Made by a program: the position numbers and the translations under genes | Source: JBBSTY01 sp038235385 | GTDB lineage: Bacteria > Actinomycetota > Acidimicrobiia > Acidimicrobiales > Acidimicrobilacustridaceae | Assembly: GCA_038235385.1 (NCBI GenBank) | Contig: JBBSTY010000012.1 | Coordinates: forward strand, 1 to 43,561 | Direction of reading: 5' to 3' | Length of the DNA: 43,561 nt | The notes under the pieces: model-generated | The model's database searches: none | Seen by the model: the letters and a program-made list of their open reading frames with translations, nothing else | Told to the model about the DNA's origin: nothing | In this document: positions 7,680 to 15,793 of the stretch, one piece after another | Position numbering within the stretch: the stretch's first letter is position 1 | Layout: each line of letters opens with the position of its first letter

Positions 7680-9395
7680 ATGTACCGACAACCATCGTCT
7701 GTCACCCGCGCGGGCGTTCCCCGGCGGCGCGGCCTCATGGCGCTGGTGGCCGCCGCTGCCGTCCTGATCACCATGATGGCGTCGCTGTCGCCGTCGACGG
7801 CGCAGGAATCGACCGGTTCGGACTTCTGGATCGCCTTCGACTCGAACAACACCTCGGGCGCCCAGCTCACCGTGTTCATCAGCGGCGACACCGCCACCTC
7901 CGGCACGGTCACCCCGAAGGGCGAGACGCCGATCGCCTTCACCGTCTCCCCGGGCGCAGTCACCAGCGTGTCGATCCCGACGTCGTTCGAGCTCACGGCA
8001 CTCGACGGCGTCGAGGACAAGGGCATCCGCGTGCAGGCCGACGCCCCGGTGTCGGTCTACGGACTCAACCGGCTCCAGTTCACGACCGATGCCTTCCTGG
8101 CCATCCCCACCGAGTCGGCCGGCACCTCCTATCGGGTGCTCACCTACACCCCCACCGGCGGCGCGTCGGGCGGTCTGGGCATCGTCGCTACGGCCGACGG
8201 CACGACGGTCACCATCACCCCCTCGGTCGCGGTCGGAGCCCGTGCGGCCGGCGTGCCCTTCGACATCGCCCTCGCCCAGGGCCAGACCTACCAACTCGCC
8301 GGTAGCGGCGATCTCTCCGGTTCCACGATCACGTCGAACCTGCCGGTCAGCGTGTACGGGTTCGCCGCCTGCGCCAACATCCCCCCTGGCACCGCCTACT
8401 GCGACCACGTCGTCGAGCAGCTCCCTCCCACCTCGGCGTGGGGCACCTCGTTCCTGTCGGTCCGCCTCGCCAACCGGATCAAGGGCGACACCTACCGCGT
8501 CCTCGCCGACGAGAACGACACCGTCGTCACGGTGGACGGCACCGCGGTGGCCACCCTCGCCGCCGGCGAGTTCTTCGAGGGTGTGGTCCCGGGCGATGCC
8601 GTCGCTCCGGCCAACACCGGCATCGCCATCACCACCAGCAAGCCGTCGCTCGTCGCCCAGTACTCGAACGGCACGAACTACGACAGCGTGCCCAGCGATC
8701 CGTTCATGATGCTCATTCCCCCGTTCGAGCAGTTCCTGAGCTCGTACACGATCACCACGCCGGCGACGGGGTTCGACACCAACTTCGTCAACCTCGTGGT
8801 GCCGACGGCCGGCATCGGCGACTTCCGTCTCGACGGCGCACCGGTCGCCGCCTCGGCGTTCAACCCGATCGGGGCGACGGCGTTCAGCTCCGCGCAGGTG
8901 CCGGTTGCCCTCGGCAGCCACACCGTCGCCAACTCGTCGCCGTTCGGGGTGTTCGTGTACGGCTTCGCCACGGACGACTCCTACGGCTACCCCGGCGGGT
9001 ACGGCCTCAGCCCCGTCGCCGCGGCGGCCGATCTCACCCTCGACCAGCCCGCCTACACCGCGCTCGTCAACGACCAGATCTGTCCGGTGGCAACCGTCAC
9101 CGACCGCGCCGGGAACCCGTTGGCCGGGATCACCGTCACGTTCGCGGTGGACAACCCCACGGTGACGGCCACCGCGGTGACGAACGATGCGGGTCAGGCC
9201 ACGACGTGCTTCACCAGCGCGACCGTCGCCAACGGAACGCTCACGGCCACCGCCGGCCTCGCGATCGGCACGCTGACCACGACGGCCACGGTTGCCTTCA
9301 CCGAGCCGGTGCCCCCGACGACAGTGCCGACACCGACGGTCCCGCAGCCGCCGGCTGCTCGTCCGATCCGGGCGCAGCCGACCTTCGCCGGCTGA
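7680..9395 (+). CDS. Secreted IgGFc-binding-like protein with C-terminal Ig-like domain
   Basis: A 571-residue exported protein of unknown role. A basic start and hydrophobic segment (about residues 10-35) with a likely cleavage near residue 41 form a signal peptide. Residues about 45-445 resemble the IgGFc-binding N-terminal domain, with repeated beta segments such as GSDFWIAF, APVSVYGLN, LPVSVYGFAACANIPPG and FGVFVYGF. Residues about 450-540 look like a Big_1 bacterial Ig-like domain (ATVTDRAGNPLAGITVTFAV). The tail is Pro/Thr-rich. No LPXTG or C-terminal membrane anchor is visible, so secretion or wall association is inferred. A GGGAGAA ribosome site precedes ATG 7680. Adhesion is plausible from the domains but unproven. 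Confidence 0.85.
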   Translation: MYRQPSSVTRAGVPRRRGLMALVAAAAVLITMMASLSPSTAQESTGSDFWIAFDSNNTSGAQLTVFISGDTATSGTVTPKGETPIAFTVSPGAVTSVSIPTSFELTALDGVEDKGIRVQADAPVSVYGLNRLQFTTDAFLAIPTESAGTSYRVLTYTPTGGASGGLGIVATADGTTVTITPSVAVGARAAGVPFDIALAQGQTYQLAGSGDLSGSTITSNLPVSVYGFAACANIPPGTAYCDHVVEQLPPTSAWGTSFLSVRLANRIKGDTYRVLADENDTVVTVDGTAVATLAAGEFFEGVVPGDAVAPANTGIAITTSKPSLVAQYSNGTNYDSVPSDPFMMLIPPFEQFLSSYTITTPATGFDTNFVNLVVPTAGIGDFRLDGAPVAASAFNPIGATAFSSAQVPVALGSHTVANSSPFGVFVYGFATDDSYGYPGGYGLSPVAAAADLTLDQPAYTALVNDQICPVATVTDRAGNPLAGITVTFAVDNPTVTATAVTNDAGQATTCFTSATVANGTLTATAGLAIGTLTTTATVAFTEPVPPTTVPTPTVPQPPAARPIRAQPTFAG

Positions 9396-9428
9396 TCGAT
9401 CCGCCTCGCACGCAACCCTCTCCGATGG

Positions 9429-9466
9429 CCGATGGTCCCCTCGTCCGCGGACGACGGGATCATCGG
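9429..9466 (+). terminator. Long near-perfect hairpin after secreted-protein gene
   Basis: The two 19-base halves of this 38-base stretch pair with one mismatch and one G-U pair. It begins 34 bases after the stop of the secreted-protein gene and ends 48 bases before the next start. No T run follows. Strength and position suggest an intrinsic-type terminator, with function inferred. Confidence 0.5.
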
Positions 9467-9513
9467 CTGGTCCGCGTCCCCGACGAGGTACCGGTTCCGG
9501 AACGCCCGTCGTC

Positions 9514-10086
9514 GTGAGTGACCGCTCCCACGACGATGCGCTGCTGGCGAGCGGTCTGTCACTCAGCGCGTGGGTCGCCACCCTGGTGGCCGACGAGGCC
9601 GCCCGTTCACGGGCGCGCACCTCGTGGTTGCGCCGACAGGCAGCCGAGGAGGGCAGCTTCGCCGGCGCACTCGTCGACCTCGCCGAGCGGGGCACGTCCG
9701 TCGTGCTGCACCTCCACAACGGCCACCGCCATCGCGGGACGATCGTCGTGGTCGGCCGTGACTTCGCGGCCCTGCGCACGCCTGGCGGGCGCGACATCCT
9801 CGTGGCCGAACGGGGTCTGGCCTCGGTCCGGACCCTTCCCGGCCACGCGATGTCGGTGGGTGACCGGCCGGTGTTGACCGATCTCACACTGACCGAAACC
9901 CTCGGCGCACTCGCCGACGAACGAGCTCGGGTGCTGGTGATCGGCCACGACGTCGACGACGGCGTCGCCGGCGAGCTCCGGTCGGTCGGGACCGACCTGG
10001 TGATCATCCGGCTCGATGGAGCCGGAGGAACGGCCTACGTGTCGTCGGCCTCGGTGCTCGAGCTGTCGGTGACCGTCTCGGGATAG
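9514..10086 (+). CDS. Conserved-type hypothetical protein with small beta-barrel segment
   Basis: A 190-residue cytoplasmic protein that I cannot name. GTG 9514 starts VSDRSHDDALLASGLSLSAW. The N-terminal 60 residues form an arginine- and alanine-rich helix (VADEAARSRARTSWLRRQAAEE). Residues about 65-110 (VVLHLHNGHRHRGTIVVVGR and AALRTPGGRDILVAERGLAS) look like a five-stranded Sm/SH3-type barrel. The C-terminal half repeats a shorter barrel-like pattern. No catalytic motif or membrane segment is seen. Its 3' end overlaps the convergent HTH gene by 52 bases. RNA or DNA binding could be imagined from the barrel, but nothing in the sequence proves it. Confidence 0.65.
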   Translation: MSDRSHDDALLASGLSLSAWVATLVADEAARSRARTSWLRRQAAEEGSFAGALVDLAERGTSVVLHLHNGHRHRGTIVVVGRDFAALRTPGGRDILVAERGLASVRTLPGHAMSVGDRPVLTDLTLTETLGALADERARVLVIGHDVDDGVAGELRSVGTDLVIIRLDGAGGTAYVSSASVLELSVTVSG

Positions 10087-10307
10087 AGGTGCTCGAGGGT
10101 GCCCGGCTGGATTCGGCACGCATCGATGAACGTGTCGACGTCGCCTGTCTTGAGCCGGATGACCCGACCGAAGCGGTAGGCCGCCAACTGACCTTCGTCG
10201 ATGAACCGGTACAGGGTGCGCGGCGTGATGCCCAACCGGCTCGCCGCCTCGGCGGTGGACAGCCAATGGATCGGTTCGTCGGACTGCTCGGGCTCGCTCG
10301 TGCTCAC
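10035..10307 (-). CDS. Excisionase/BldC-type helix-turn-helix regulator
   Basis: A 90-residue DNA-binding protein with a MerR-like HTH_17 domain at about residues 15-64. The core is WLSTAEAASRLGITPRTLYR, followed by the wing region (GQLAAYRFGRVIRLKTGDVD). This is the fold of phage excisionases and of the actinobacterial regulator BldC. GTG 10307 was chosen as start because the sequence before it is not protein-like. It is chromosomal, outside the inserted element, and divergent from the Tad pilus genes across a 326-base intergenic region. A role as regulator of that locus or of itself is therefore plausible. The C-terminus overlaps the convergent hypothetical gene. Confidence 0.78.
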   Translation of the reverse strand: MSTSEPEQSDEPIHWLSTAEAASRLGITPRTLYRFIDEGQLAAYRFGRVIRLKTGDVDTFIDACRIQPGTLEHLYPETVTDSSSTEADDT

Positions 10308-10633
10308 GCCCTGCAGGGTACTTGTTCTCGGCGACTTTGCAGCCTTTCCCTTGTACGTCGCGACCCGGCTCCAGGCGAGCACGTCGCCGCCCGGGGACGT
10401 CCCGATGACGCGTGCACGGTCCGAGGCGCAAACAACCTTCGCTGGCACTGAACAGAGGTGCAGGAACAACCACTTAGTGTGGCAGTAGAAACCACCTATG
10501 TGGTGTTTCGATGGTTCTCTTGCCTTTTGCATGCTCCAGCGGTAGAACTCCGATCACCTGTCGCTGTCGGCGCAGGCCCTCGTCGCCCCGTGGGTGACCC
10601 ACGACTCCTCGTACCAACTCCCCGGACGGACCC
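10308..10633. promoter_or_regulatory. Divergent control region between HTH gene and Tad pilus locus
   Basis: This 326-base gap contains no convincing gene. It is less G+C-rich than its surroundings, especially 10440-10535, and holds the paired inverted repeats listed separately. It must contain the promoters of both the HTH gene and cpaB. I could not assign reliable -35/-10 hexamers. A weak purine stretch (GGACGGA) precedes ATG 10634. Confidence 0.5.
10470..10504. promoter_or_regulatory. Two inverted repeats CCAC-N4/5-GTGG, operator-like
   Basis: CCACTTAGTGTGG (10470-10482) and ACCACCTATGTGGT (10491-10504) are both palindromic around CCAC/GTGG. Their centres are about 21.5 bases apart, two helical turns, so two dimers would sit on the same face. 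They lie in the divergent region between the HTH regulator and cpaB. Binding by that regulator is inference. Confidence 0.5.
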
Positions 10634-11467
10634 ATGGCGACCTCCGCCCTCTCGACACCGGCATCCATCGGAACCCAGCCGAACGCACACGCCGGCGCAG
10701 ATCCCGATGCCCCTCGTTCGGGGAGGGTGGGCAGGGCACGGTCACTCGGCCGGCGACCGTCGTTGCCCACCGGCCGAGCCGCCATCGGAGGTGTGCTGAT
10801 CACCCTTGCGGCGCTGGGTTCCTTCGTCGCCGCCACCTCGGCGAACACGGGGCCCACCGCCTCCATCGTCGTCTCGGACCGGCCCCTGACCGCGGGCGAC
10901 CGGATCGATGCGGCCGACCTGCACGTCATCGCCGTCGACCTCCCCGACGACGCCCTCGCCACCTTCTTCGACACGACGTCGTCGGTCGGCGGCGCGACGG
11001 TCCTGGCCGCCGTCGACGCGCACCAACCGGTCCCCCGGGCCTCGGTGAGCACCGCCACCGCCGACGCACGACCGCCGGCGCACGACCTGTCGTTCTCGCT
11101 CGAGCGCGATCGGGCGCTGAACGGCCGCCTCCGACCAGGCGAGCGCATCGATCTCGTCGCCACGTTCGGTAGCGGAGCCGAGGCGAGCACCGAGATCGTC
11201 ACCCAGGACGTCGAGGTGATCGAGATCGACCGTGGCTCCGGATCGTCGGGGTCCTCGGCGAAGGTCGCGCTCACGGTCTCGCTCCCCGACGAGGCCACCG
11301 TCCTGCGGACGACGCACGCCATCGCGGTCGCCCAGGTCACGATCGTGCGCAGCACCGGCGCCGCCCGCGATCGGTCAGCGGAGGAGTCGTCGGCGACGTC
11401 GCCGGAACCCGATTCGAGCTCCCGTCCTACAGGCACGACCGACCCCGCCCCGCGGGACGCGCCGTGA
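10634..11467 (+). CDS. cpaB: CpaB/RcpC-like Tad pilus assembly protein
   Basis: CpaB/RcpC proteins support Tad (Flp) pilus assembly at the cell envelope. The 277-residue product has a variable basic N-terminus, one membrane segment at about 50-69 (IGGVLITLAALGSFVAATSA) and a SAF domain at about 76-140 with VVSDRPLTAGDRIDAADL. A RcpC-like domain follows (about 150-235, with LRPGERIDLVATF). The tail is Ser/Pro/Glu-rich. It is the first gene of the pilus operon, and its stop overlaps the GTG of cpaE by 4 bases. SAF domains also occur in flagellar FlgA. The neighbours make Tad assignment firm. Confidence 0.82.
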   Translation: MATSALSTPASIGTQPNAHAGADPDAPRSGRVGRARSLGRRPSLPTGRAAIGGVLITLAALGSFVAATSANTGPTASIVVSDRPLTAGDRIDAADLHVIAVDLPDDALATFFDTTSSVGGATVLAAVDAHQPVPRASVSTATADARPPAHDLSFSLERDRALNGRLRPGERIDLVATFGSGAEASTEIVTQDVEVIEIDRGSGSSGSSAKVALTVSLPDEATVLRTTHAIAVAQVTIVRSTGAARDRSAEESSATSPEPDSSSRPTGTTDPAPRDAP

Positions 11468-12786
11468 GCGCCGATCGCTACGTCGTTCTCGGACTCGCGC
11501 ACGTCCGTTCGACGTGGTTCGCGCAGGTCTCCCAGTGGGCCACGTCAGCGGCGCTGCCCATCGACTTCATCAAGTGCGTGTCGATCGACGAGGCGCGAGC
11601 GCGCCTCGCCTCGGGACGTCCGTTCTCCGCCCTCGTGATCGACGCCGGGGTCACCGGAGCCGATCGCGACCTCTTCGATCAGGCGGAGCAGGTCGGATGC
11701 CGGGCACTCGTCGTCGACGATGGATCACTGCGCCAGGAGTGGGCGGAGCTCGGCGTCGCTGCGGTCCTTCCCGCCGACTTCGACCAGGACCAGTTCCGAT
11801 CGGTGCTCATCCACCACGCACAACCGATCGACACGGTCACCACGACCGCGAGGCTCGCCCCTGCCGACCCCCAACCCCAACCGATGTGGAAGGGGCGCCT
11901 GCTCGCGGTCACCGGAGCAGGCGGGACCGGCTCCTCCACGGTGGCCATGGCGCTCGCACGCGGACTCGGCCGCGACGCCCGCAACCGCGCGCTGGTCGTC
12001 CTGGCCGACCTCTGCCTGGATGCGGATCACGCCATGTTGCACGACGCCAGGGACATCGTGCCCGGCATCCAGGAACTGGTCGACGCCTTCCGGTACGGAT
12101 CGCCGGGACCCGAGGACGTGCGTGCCCTCACGTTCGGCGACGGCGACCCGTATCGGTTGCTGCTCGGGCTCCGACGTCACCGTGACTGGACCGTGCTCCG
12201 TTCCCGTTCGTTCCAGGCGGCCCTCGACGGGTTGCGCACCACGTTCACCCAGGTGGTCGCCGACATCGACCCCGACGTCGAAGGTGAAGGCGAATGCGGG
12301 TCGGTCGACGTCGAGGAGCGGAACCTCATGGCCCGAACCGTCGTCAGGCAGGCCGACATCGTCGCCGTCACCGGGCTCGCCGGGCCGCAGGGCCTGCACC
12401 GGCTCGCCCGCGTCCTGAGCGACCTCCGTGAGGTCGGGGTCCCCGATCGACGCATCCTGCCCATCGTCAACCGGGCGCCGCGATCCCCGCGGCTGCGTTC
12501 CGAGATGGCGCGAACCATCGCCGATCTGGTCGCGGTCCGATCTCGACCCGACGCGTCGAGCCTCGCATCGCCGCTGTTCCTCGGCGAGAACCGCCGCATC
12601 GACGCCGCGCTGCGTGACGGACTCGGCGCGCCCGCGTCGTTGGCGACAACCGTTGCCGCCGCAGTGAGCGGCTTCGCCGATCGGCTCGTCCACGACGACC
12701 TGCGCGGCTCCGGTGCCGCCGATCCCGAACCCGTGCGGCCGGGGTCGCTCGGTGCGTGGGGAACCAGCCAGGAGGCCGCAGGGTGA
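11464..12786 (+). CDS. cpaE: CpaE/TadZ-like pilus localisation ATPase
   Basis: A 440-residue MinD/ParA-type protein expected to place the Tad pilus machine at the pole. Residues 1-115 look like an atypical receiver domain (VVLGLAHVRSTWF ... FSALVIDAGV). Residues 151-159 read GAGGTGSST. The lysine normally found in the Walker A loop is a serine here, a deviation also known from TadZ-type proteins, so ATP hydrolysis is uncertain. VLADLCLDADHAMLHDA matches the switch-like segment. The GTG start overlaps the cpaB stop, and its own stop overlaps the cpaF GTG. The family and context are clear even though the ATPase residue is missing. Confidence 0.82.
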   Translation: MSADRYVVLGLAHVRSTWFAQVSQWATSAALPIDFIKCVSIDEARARLASGRPFSALVIDAGVTGADRDLFDQAEQVGCRALVVDDGSLRQEWAELGVAAVLPADFDQDQFRSVLIHHAQPIDTVTTTARLAPADPQPQPMWKGRLLAVTGAGGTGSSTVAMALARGLGRDARNRALVVLADLCLDADHAMLHDARDIVPGIQELVDAFRYGSPGPEDVRALTFGDGDPYRLLLGLRRHRDWTVLRSRSFQAALDGLRTTFTQVVADIDPDVEGEGECGSVDVEERNLMARTVVRQADIVAVTGLAGPQGLHRLARVLSDLREVGVPDRRILPIVNRAPRSPRLRSEMARTIADLVAVRSRPDASSLASPLFLGENRRIDAALRDGLGAPASLATTVAAAVSGFADRLVHDDLRGSGAADPEPVRPGSLGAWGTSQEAAG

Positions 12787-13340
12787 ACCTGATCACCGAT
12801 GGCGCACCGCCCCTCGTCCAGGTCGAGCGCCGCGTCCAGAAGCGAGCCAAGGACATCGCGCTCGACATGTCGACCATGAGCGGCGAGCACGACCTCCGAC
12901 GCCTGATCGCCGAGGAGGTGGCCAATTGGAACGGCGAGCACCAGCGTGGGTTGCGCCCGTTCGCCATCACCACCCCCGATCTCGTCATCGAGCGGGCGTT
13001 CCGGAACCTCGCCCGCTACGGCCCGCTCTCCTCGCTCCTCGACGACGACGACGTGTGGGAGATCATGATCAACGCGCCGCACCAGATCTTCGTGAAGCGC
13101 CACCTCGGCAGCAGCGGGTACCACGACGAGGTGTTCCACGACGACGACCACGTCGTGCGCACCCTCACCAAGATCCTCGACGAGGCCTCCACCAGCCACC
13201 GGAAGCTCGACCCGTCCGAGGGGCTCCAGGACGCCCAGCTCGACGATGGCGCTCGGCTCCACATCGTGCACGGCGACATCAGCCGTGGTGGCCACGTGAT
13301 GGTGAACATCCGCAAGTTCACCGGGGTGGTTTACTTCTGA
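12783..13340 (+). pseudogene. cpaF: CpaF/TadA pilus ATPase, N-terminal fragment (gene split by element)
   Basis: CpaF is the hexameric secretion ATPase that powers Tad pilus assembly. Only the N-terminal domain is here. The 185-residue open frame includes VIERAFRNLARYGPLSSLLD, INAPHQIFVKR and the LDDGARLHIV block, and then reads GGHVMVNIRKFTGV. At 13323-13330 the sequence leaves cpaF and enters the element. It adds VYF and stops at 13340. The Walker A and B motifs are missing and lie 17.9 kb away at 31241-32017. GTG 12783 overlaps the cpaE stop. The fragment cannot hydrolyse ATP, so the Tad pilus should be off in the integrated state. Confidence 0.9.
13320..13329. other. attL candidate (left junction)
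   Basis: ACCGGGGTGG here matches ACCGGCGTGG at 31241-31250 at 9 of 10 bases. The left flank is cpaF coding sequence and the right flank is element sequence. The mismatch at 13325/31246 restricts the exchange point to ACCGG or GTGG. Symmetry of the rebuilt attP favours the GG at 13323-13324. Confidence 0.75.
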
Positions 13341-13351
13341 ACATACCCACT

Positions 13352-13398
13352 GTTCCGAGAACGGAACGGCCCCGGCGGAGCGGCAACTCCCCGGGGCC
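13352..13398. terminator. Two adjacent hairpins just inside the left end
   Basis: GTTCCG-AGAA-CGGAAC (13352-13367) is followed directly by a strong stem, GGCCCCGG / CCGGGGCC (13368-13375 with 13391-13398). The second stem extends inward through GGAG/CTCC. They separate the cpaF fragment from the first element gene and could stop read-through from the pilus operon. No T run is present, so the function is inferred. Confidence 0.5.
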
Positions 13399-13426
13399 AG
13401 GACCGACACCCCAGGAGGCGTCAGCC

Positions 13427-13657
13427 ATGTTCACCATCTCACACCACGACAACGACACCCGGATGGCCCGCATCAGGACCGAGCGGCCCGCTCTGCGCCT
13501 CGTGGTCGACAACACGACCCAGGCCACCCCCCGGGCGCCGGCGAGCGACCCGACCATCGCGCTCCTCACCGCCATCCTCCGCGAGGTCGGCGCCGACCTC
13601 CCGTCACCGCTCGCCCACCGGATCCGTACCGCCGTCACCCCTGCGCCGGCCCGATGA
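13427..13657 (+). CDS. Small hypothetical element protein
   Basis: A 76-residue protein of unknown function and the first gene inside the left end. ATG 13427 follows a clear AGGAGG ribosome site with 8-base spacing. The sequence has a basic N-terminal half (MARIRTERPALRLVV) and a helical C-terminal half (DPTIALLTAILREVGADLPSP). No known domain is recognised. Its stop overlaps the next start (ATGA), so it is translated with the 85-residue protein and the tyrosine recombinase. Position before a recombinase suggests an accessory role, but nothing in the sequence shows one. Confidence 0.65.
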   Translation: MFTISHHDNDTRMARIRTERPALRLVVDNTTQATPRAPASDPTIALLTAILREVGADLPSPLAHRIRTAVTPAPAR

Positions 13658-13911
13658 GCGCCGTCTCGGTCAACCTGTCGTTCCACCTCGACTACGCCAC
13701 GAAGCCCCTGGCGATCGACGTCTACGAGTGCAACGACGTGCACGCCCTCCGGTACAGCGTCGACGGCGCCGAGTCGTTCACCCTCATCGCCGGCCTCGAC
13801 GACCTCTGGCTCCACACCGCCACCGCCCTCGACCTCATCGAGGACCTGATGCGGACCGTCGCTGGCGCCATCCCAGCGCCGGCCGTCCCCGTGGCCGAGG
13901 TGTCGCCGTGA
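13654..13911 (+). CDS. Small hypothetical element protein
   Basis: An 85-residue acidic protein of unknown function. It starts at the ATG overlapping the previous stop, and its own TGA overlaps the GTG of the tyrosine recombinase. The N-terminus alternates hydrophobic and polar residues (SVNLSFHLDYATKPLAIDVY), suggesting beta strands. A helix follows (TALDLIEDLMRTVAGAI). No signal peptide, membrane segment or metal site is seen. Coupled translation with the recombinase is the only functional hint. Confidence 0.62.
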   Translation: MSAVSVNLSFHLDYATKPLAIDVYECNDVHALRYSVDGAESFTLIAGLDDLWLHTATALDLIEDLMRTVAGAIPAPAVPVAEVSP

Positions 13912-14864
13912 CCCTCGTCGACCCGACCGCCACCAGCGTCGAGCTCGCCCACCTCATCGAAGCGGCCCGCGACTTCGTCGACGCATCGAAGGCACCCGCG
14001 ACCCTCCGGGCCTACCGGTCCGATTGGGCGTCGTTCACGACATGGTGCGCCCAGCACAACCTCGATCCGCTCCCAGCCGACCCCCGCACCCTGGCGCTCT
14101 ACATCACCGACCTCGCCGGAGTGAAGGCCGTCGCGACGATCGGCCGGCGCATCACCTCGATCTCAGTCGCTCACGCCGCCGCCGGCCACGACTCCCCCAC
14201 CCACGCCGCCATCGTCCGCGAGACATGGCGCGGGATCCGCCGCACCTTCGGGACCGCCCAGCACGGCAAAGCCCCGGCCCGCACCCAGGAGATCCGGGCC
14301 ATGGTCGCCACCCTGACCGACACGACCGGCGGGCACCGCGACCGGGCGCTCATCCTGATCGGGTTCGCCGCAGCGCTGCGCCGCTCCGAGCTCGTCGCCC
14401 TCGACGTCGCCGACGTCCGCGAGACCGACGACGGCCTGGTGGTCACGGTGCGCCGGTCGAAGACCGACCAGGAAGGCGCCGGTGCCGAACTCGGCGTCCC
14501 GTTCGGGTCCGATCCGGCGACGTGTCCGGTGCGTGCGTACCGCAAGTGGCTGCACGTCTCCGGGATCGTCGAGGGCCCGATCTTCCGGGCGGTCACCCGC
14601 CACGGCACCATCGGCGCCTCCCGCCTGTCCGACAAGGCCGTCGCCCTGGTCGTGAAACGCTGCGCCGAACGGGCCGGCTACGACCCGGCGGTGTTCGCCG
14701 GGCACTCGCTCCGGGCCGGCCTCATCACCGCCGCCGCTGAGGCGGGCGTCTCCGAGCGCCAGATCATGCGGCAATCGCGCCACGAGTCCATCCCGGTGAT
14801 GCGCCGGTACATACGCGGAGCGACGATCTGGCAGGACAACGCCGCCGCTGCCGTCGGCCTCTGA
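13908..14864 (+). CDS. Tyrosine recombinase (phage integrase family)
   Basis: A 318-residue site-specific recombinase that would cut and rejoin DNA through a tyrosine-phosphate link. An N-terminal SAM-like core-binding domain (about 12-110, with APATLRAYRSDWASFTTWC) precedes the catalytic domain. Candidate catalytic residues are Arg158 (AALRRSEL), Lys185 (RRSKTDQ), His266 and Arg269 (GHSLRAG), His292 (SRHESI) and Tyr301 (MRRYIRG), so the set appears complete. GTG 13908 overlaps the preceding stop. It is unusual that the same element also has a serine integrase at its other end. This protein resembles stand-alone actinobacterial Xer-like recombinases and may serve resolution or a different integration site. 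Its target is not identifiable. Confidence 0.9.
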   Translation: MTLVDPTATSVELAHLIEAARDFVDASKAPATLRAYRSDWASFTTWCAQHNLDPLPADPRTLALYITDLAGVKAVATIGRRITSISVAHAAAGHDSPTHAAIVRETWRGIRRTFGTAQHGKAPARTQEIRAMVATLTDTTGGHRDRALILIGFAAALRRSELVALDVADVRETDDGLVVTVRRSKTDQEGAGAELGVPFGSDPATCPVRAYRKWLHVSGIVEGPIFRAVTRHGTIGASRLSDKAVALVVKRCAERAGYDPAVFAGHSLRAGLITAAAEAGVSERQIMRQSRHESIPVMRRYIRGATIWQDNAAAAVGL

Positions 14865-14936
14865 CCGACCGCACATCACACCCGGCGCCCGTGGATCCGC
14901 CACGGCGCCACCACCACCGAACCCCGGAGGTTCACC

Positions 14937-15314
14937 ATGAACACCACCACACCCACCACCGACGCACCAGCGCTCACCACCGAGCAGTCGGCCGACGACA
15001 TCGTCGACGGGTACGGGACCTTTGCCTGCTGCGGTCTCCGGATGCCGGTCGTCGCTCACGAGCGGGCGATGCGGCTCGAGTCCGACCCGACCGTCGCCGT
15101 CGACCTGGTGATGGCGGTCGTGAGGGGCACCGGATGGGAGTCGCTGCTCGACGCAGTCGACTTCGCCGAGTTCATCGACCGCCACCAGTGGGCCGACCCG
15201 GAGGCGGTGCGATCGATCGGCCGTCAGGTCGGCGAGGCCAGGTGGATCAGGATGCGCATGGCTCTCCAGGCAGCGTCAGGCGCCATCGAGGCTGGCCTCG
15301 CGGCGCACCGATGA
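14937..15314 (+). CDS. Hypothetical element protein
   Basis: A 125-residue protein of unknown function. ATG 14937 is preceded by a good GGAGG ribosome site. The first 20 residues are Thr-rich. The middle has a Cys-Cys pair (FACCGLRMPVV), and the rest is helical and acidic (LLDAVDFAEFIDRHQWADPE). No domain is recognised. It starts 72 bases after the recombinase stop and overlaps the next gene by ATGA, so the two form a coupled pair. Confidence 0.65.
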   Translation: MNTTTPTTDAPALTTEQSADDIVDGYGTFACCGLRMPVVAHERAMRLESDPTVAVDLVMAVVRGTGWESLLDAVDFAEFIDRHQWADPEAVRSIGRQVGEARWIRMRMALQAASGAIEAGLAAHR

Positions 15315-15736
15315 TCACCGCCGGTGCGGCGCGAACGTATCAGCCACCGTGCGGGCCGCACGACGACCTCGTGCCGTCGAAGATGGCATGCGAGTTGGCC
15401 GGCGTCACCTACCGGCAGCTCGACTACTGGTGCCGCTCCGGCGTGATCATCCCGGCGGCGGTCGTGGGCGGCGACGGTGGACCAACGCACTGCGAGCGAG
15501 GCTGGCCAGGCTCAGGACGCCACCGCCGGTTCACCGGCCGCCAGGTGACGATCTTGGCGGCGTGCGGGGTCCTCGCCCGCCTCTGCGCCGACACGGCCGC
15601 CCTGCAGGCGCTGGTGACCGCATGCGAGACGATCGACCTGCCTGCCGTCGTGGCGATCGATGTAGGCGGGCGCGCCCATGTCGACCGGATCCCCGCCGGC
15701 GGATGCTGGCTCGTGCCCGTCGGAGCCATCTCGTGA
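15311..15736 (+). CDS. MerR-like DNA-binding protein
   Basis: A 141-residue protein with a MerR-type helix-turn-helix near the N-terminus. VPSKMACELAGVTYRQLDYW (about residues 21-40) is the helix pair, followed by a long wing with HRRFTGRQVTILAACGVLAR. The C-terminal part (about 105-141) may be a ligand- or partner-binding segment. ATG 15311 overlaps the upstream TGA. It is likely an element regulator, perhaps controlling recombination or the divergent and convergent gene blocks. One copy of the dispersed 13-bp palindromic site (15348-15360) lies inside its coding region. Its target genes are not known. Confidence 0.75.
   Translation: MITAGAARTYQPPCGPHDDLVPSKMACELAGVTYRQLDYWCRSGVIIPAAVVGGDGGPTHCERGWPGSGRHRRFTGRQVTILAACGVLARLCADTAALQALVTACETIDLPAVVAIDVGGRAHVDRIPAGGCWLVPVGAIS
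15348..15360. repeat. Dispersed site CGTGCGGGCCGCA, copy 1
   Basis: A 13-bp site containing the palindrome TGCGG-G-CCGCA. Exact copies lie at 19376-19388, 23466-23478 and 23502-23514. Copies 1-3 share 15 bases, starting with ACCG. I noticed no copy outside the element while reading. Confidence 0.6.
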
Positions 15737-15793
15737 CGGCGAGCCCGCCGACGGCCTAGGGCCACCGCTGGGACGCGTGAGGTTCAGGCGCGG

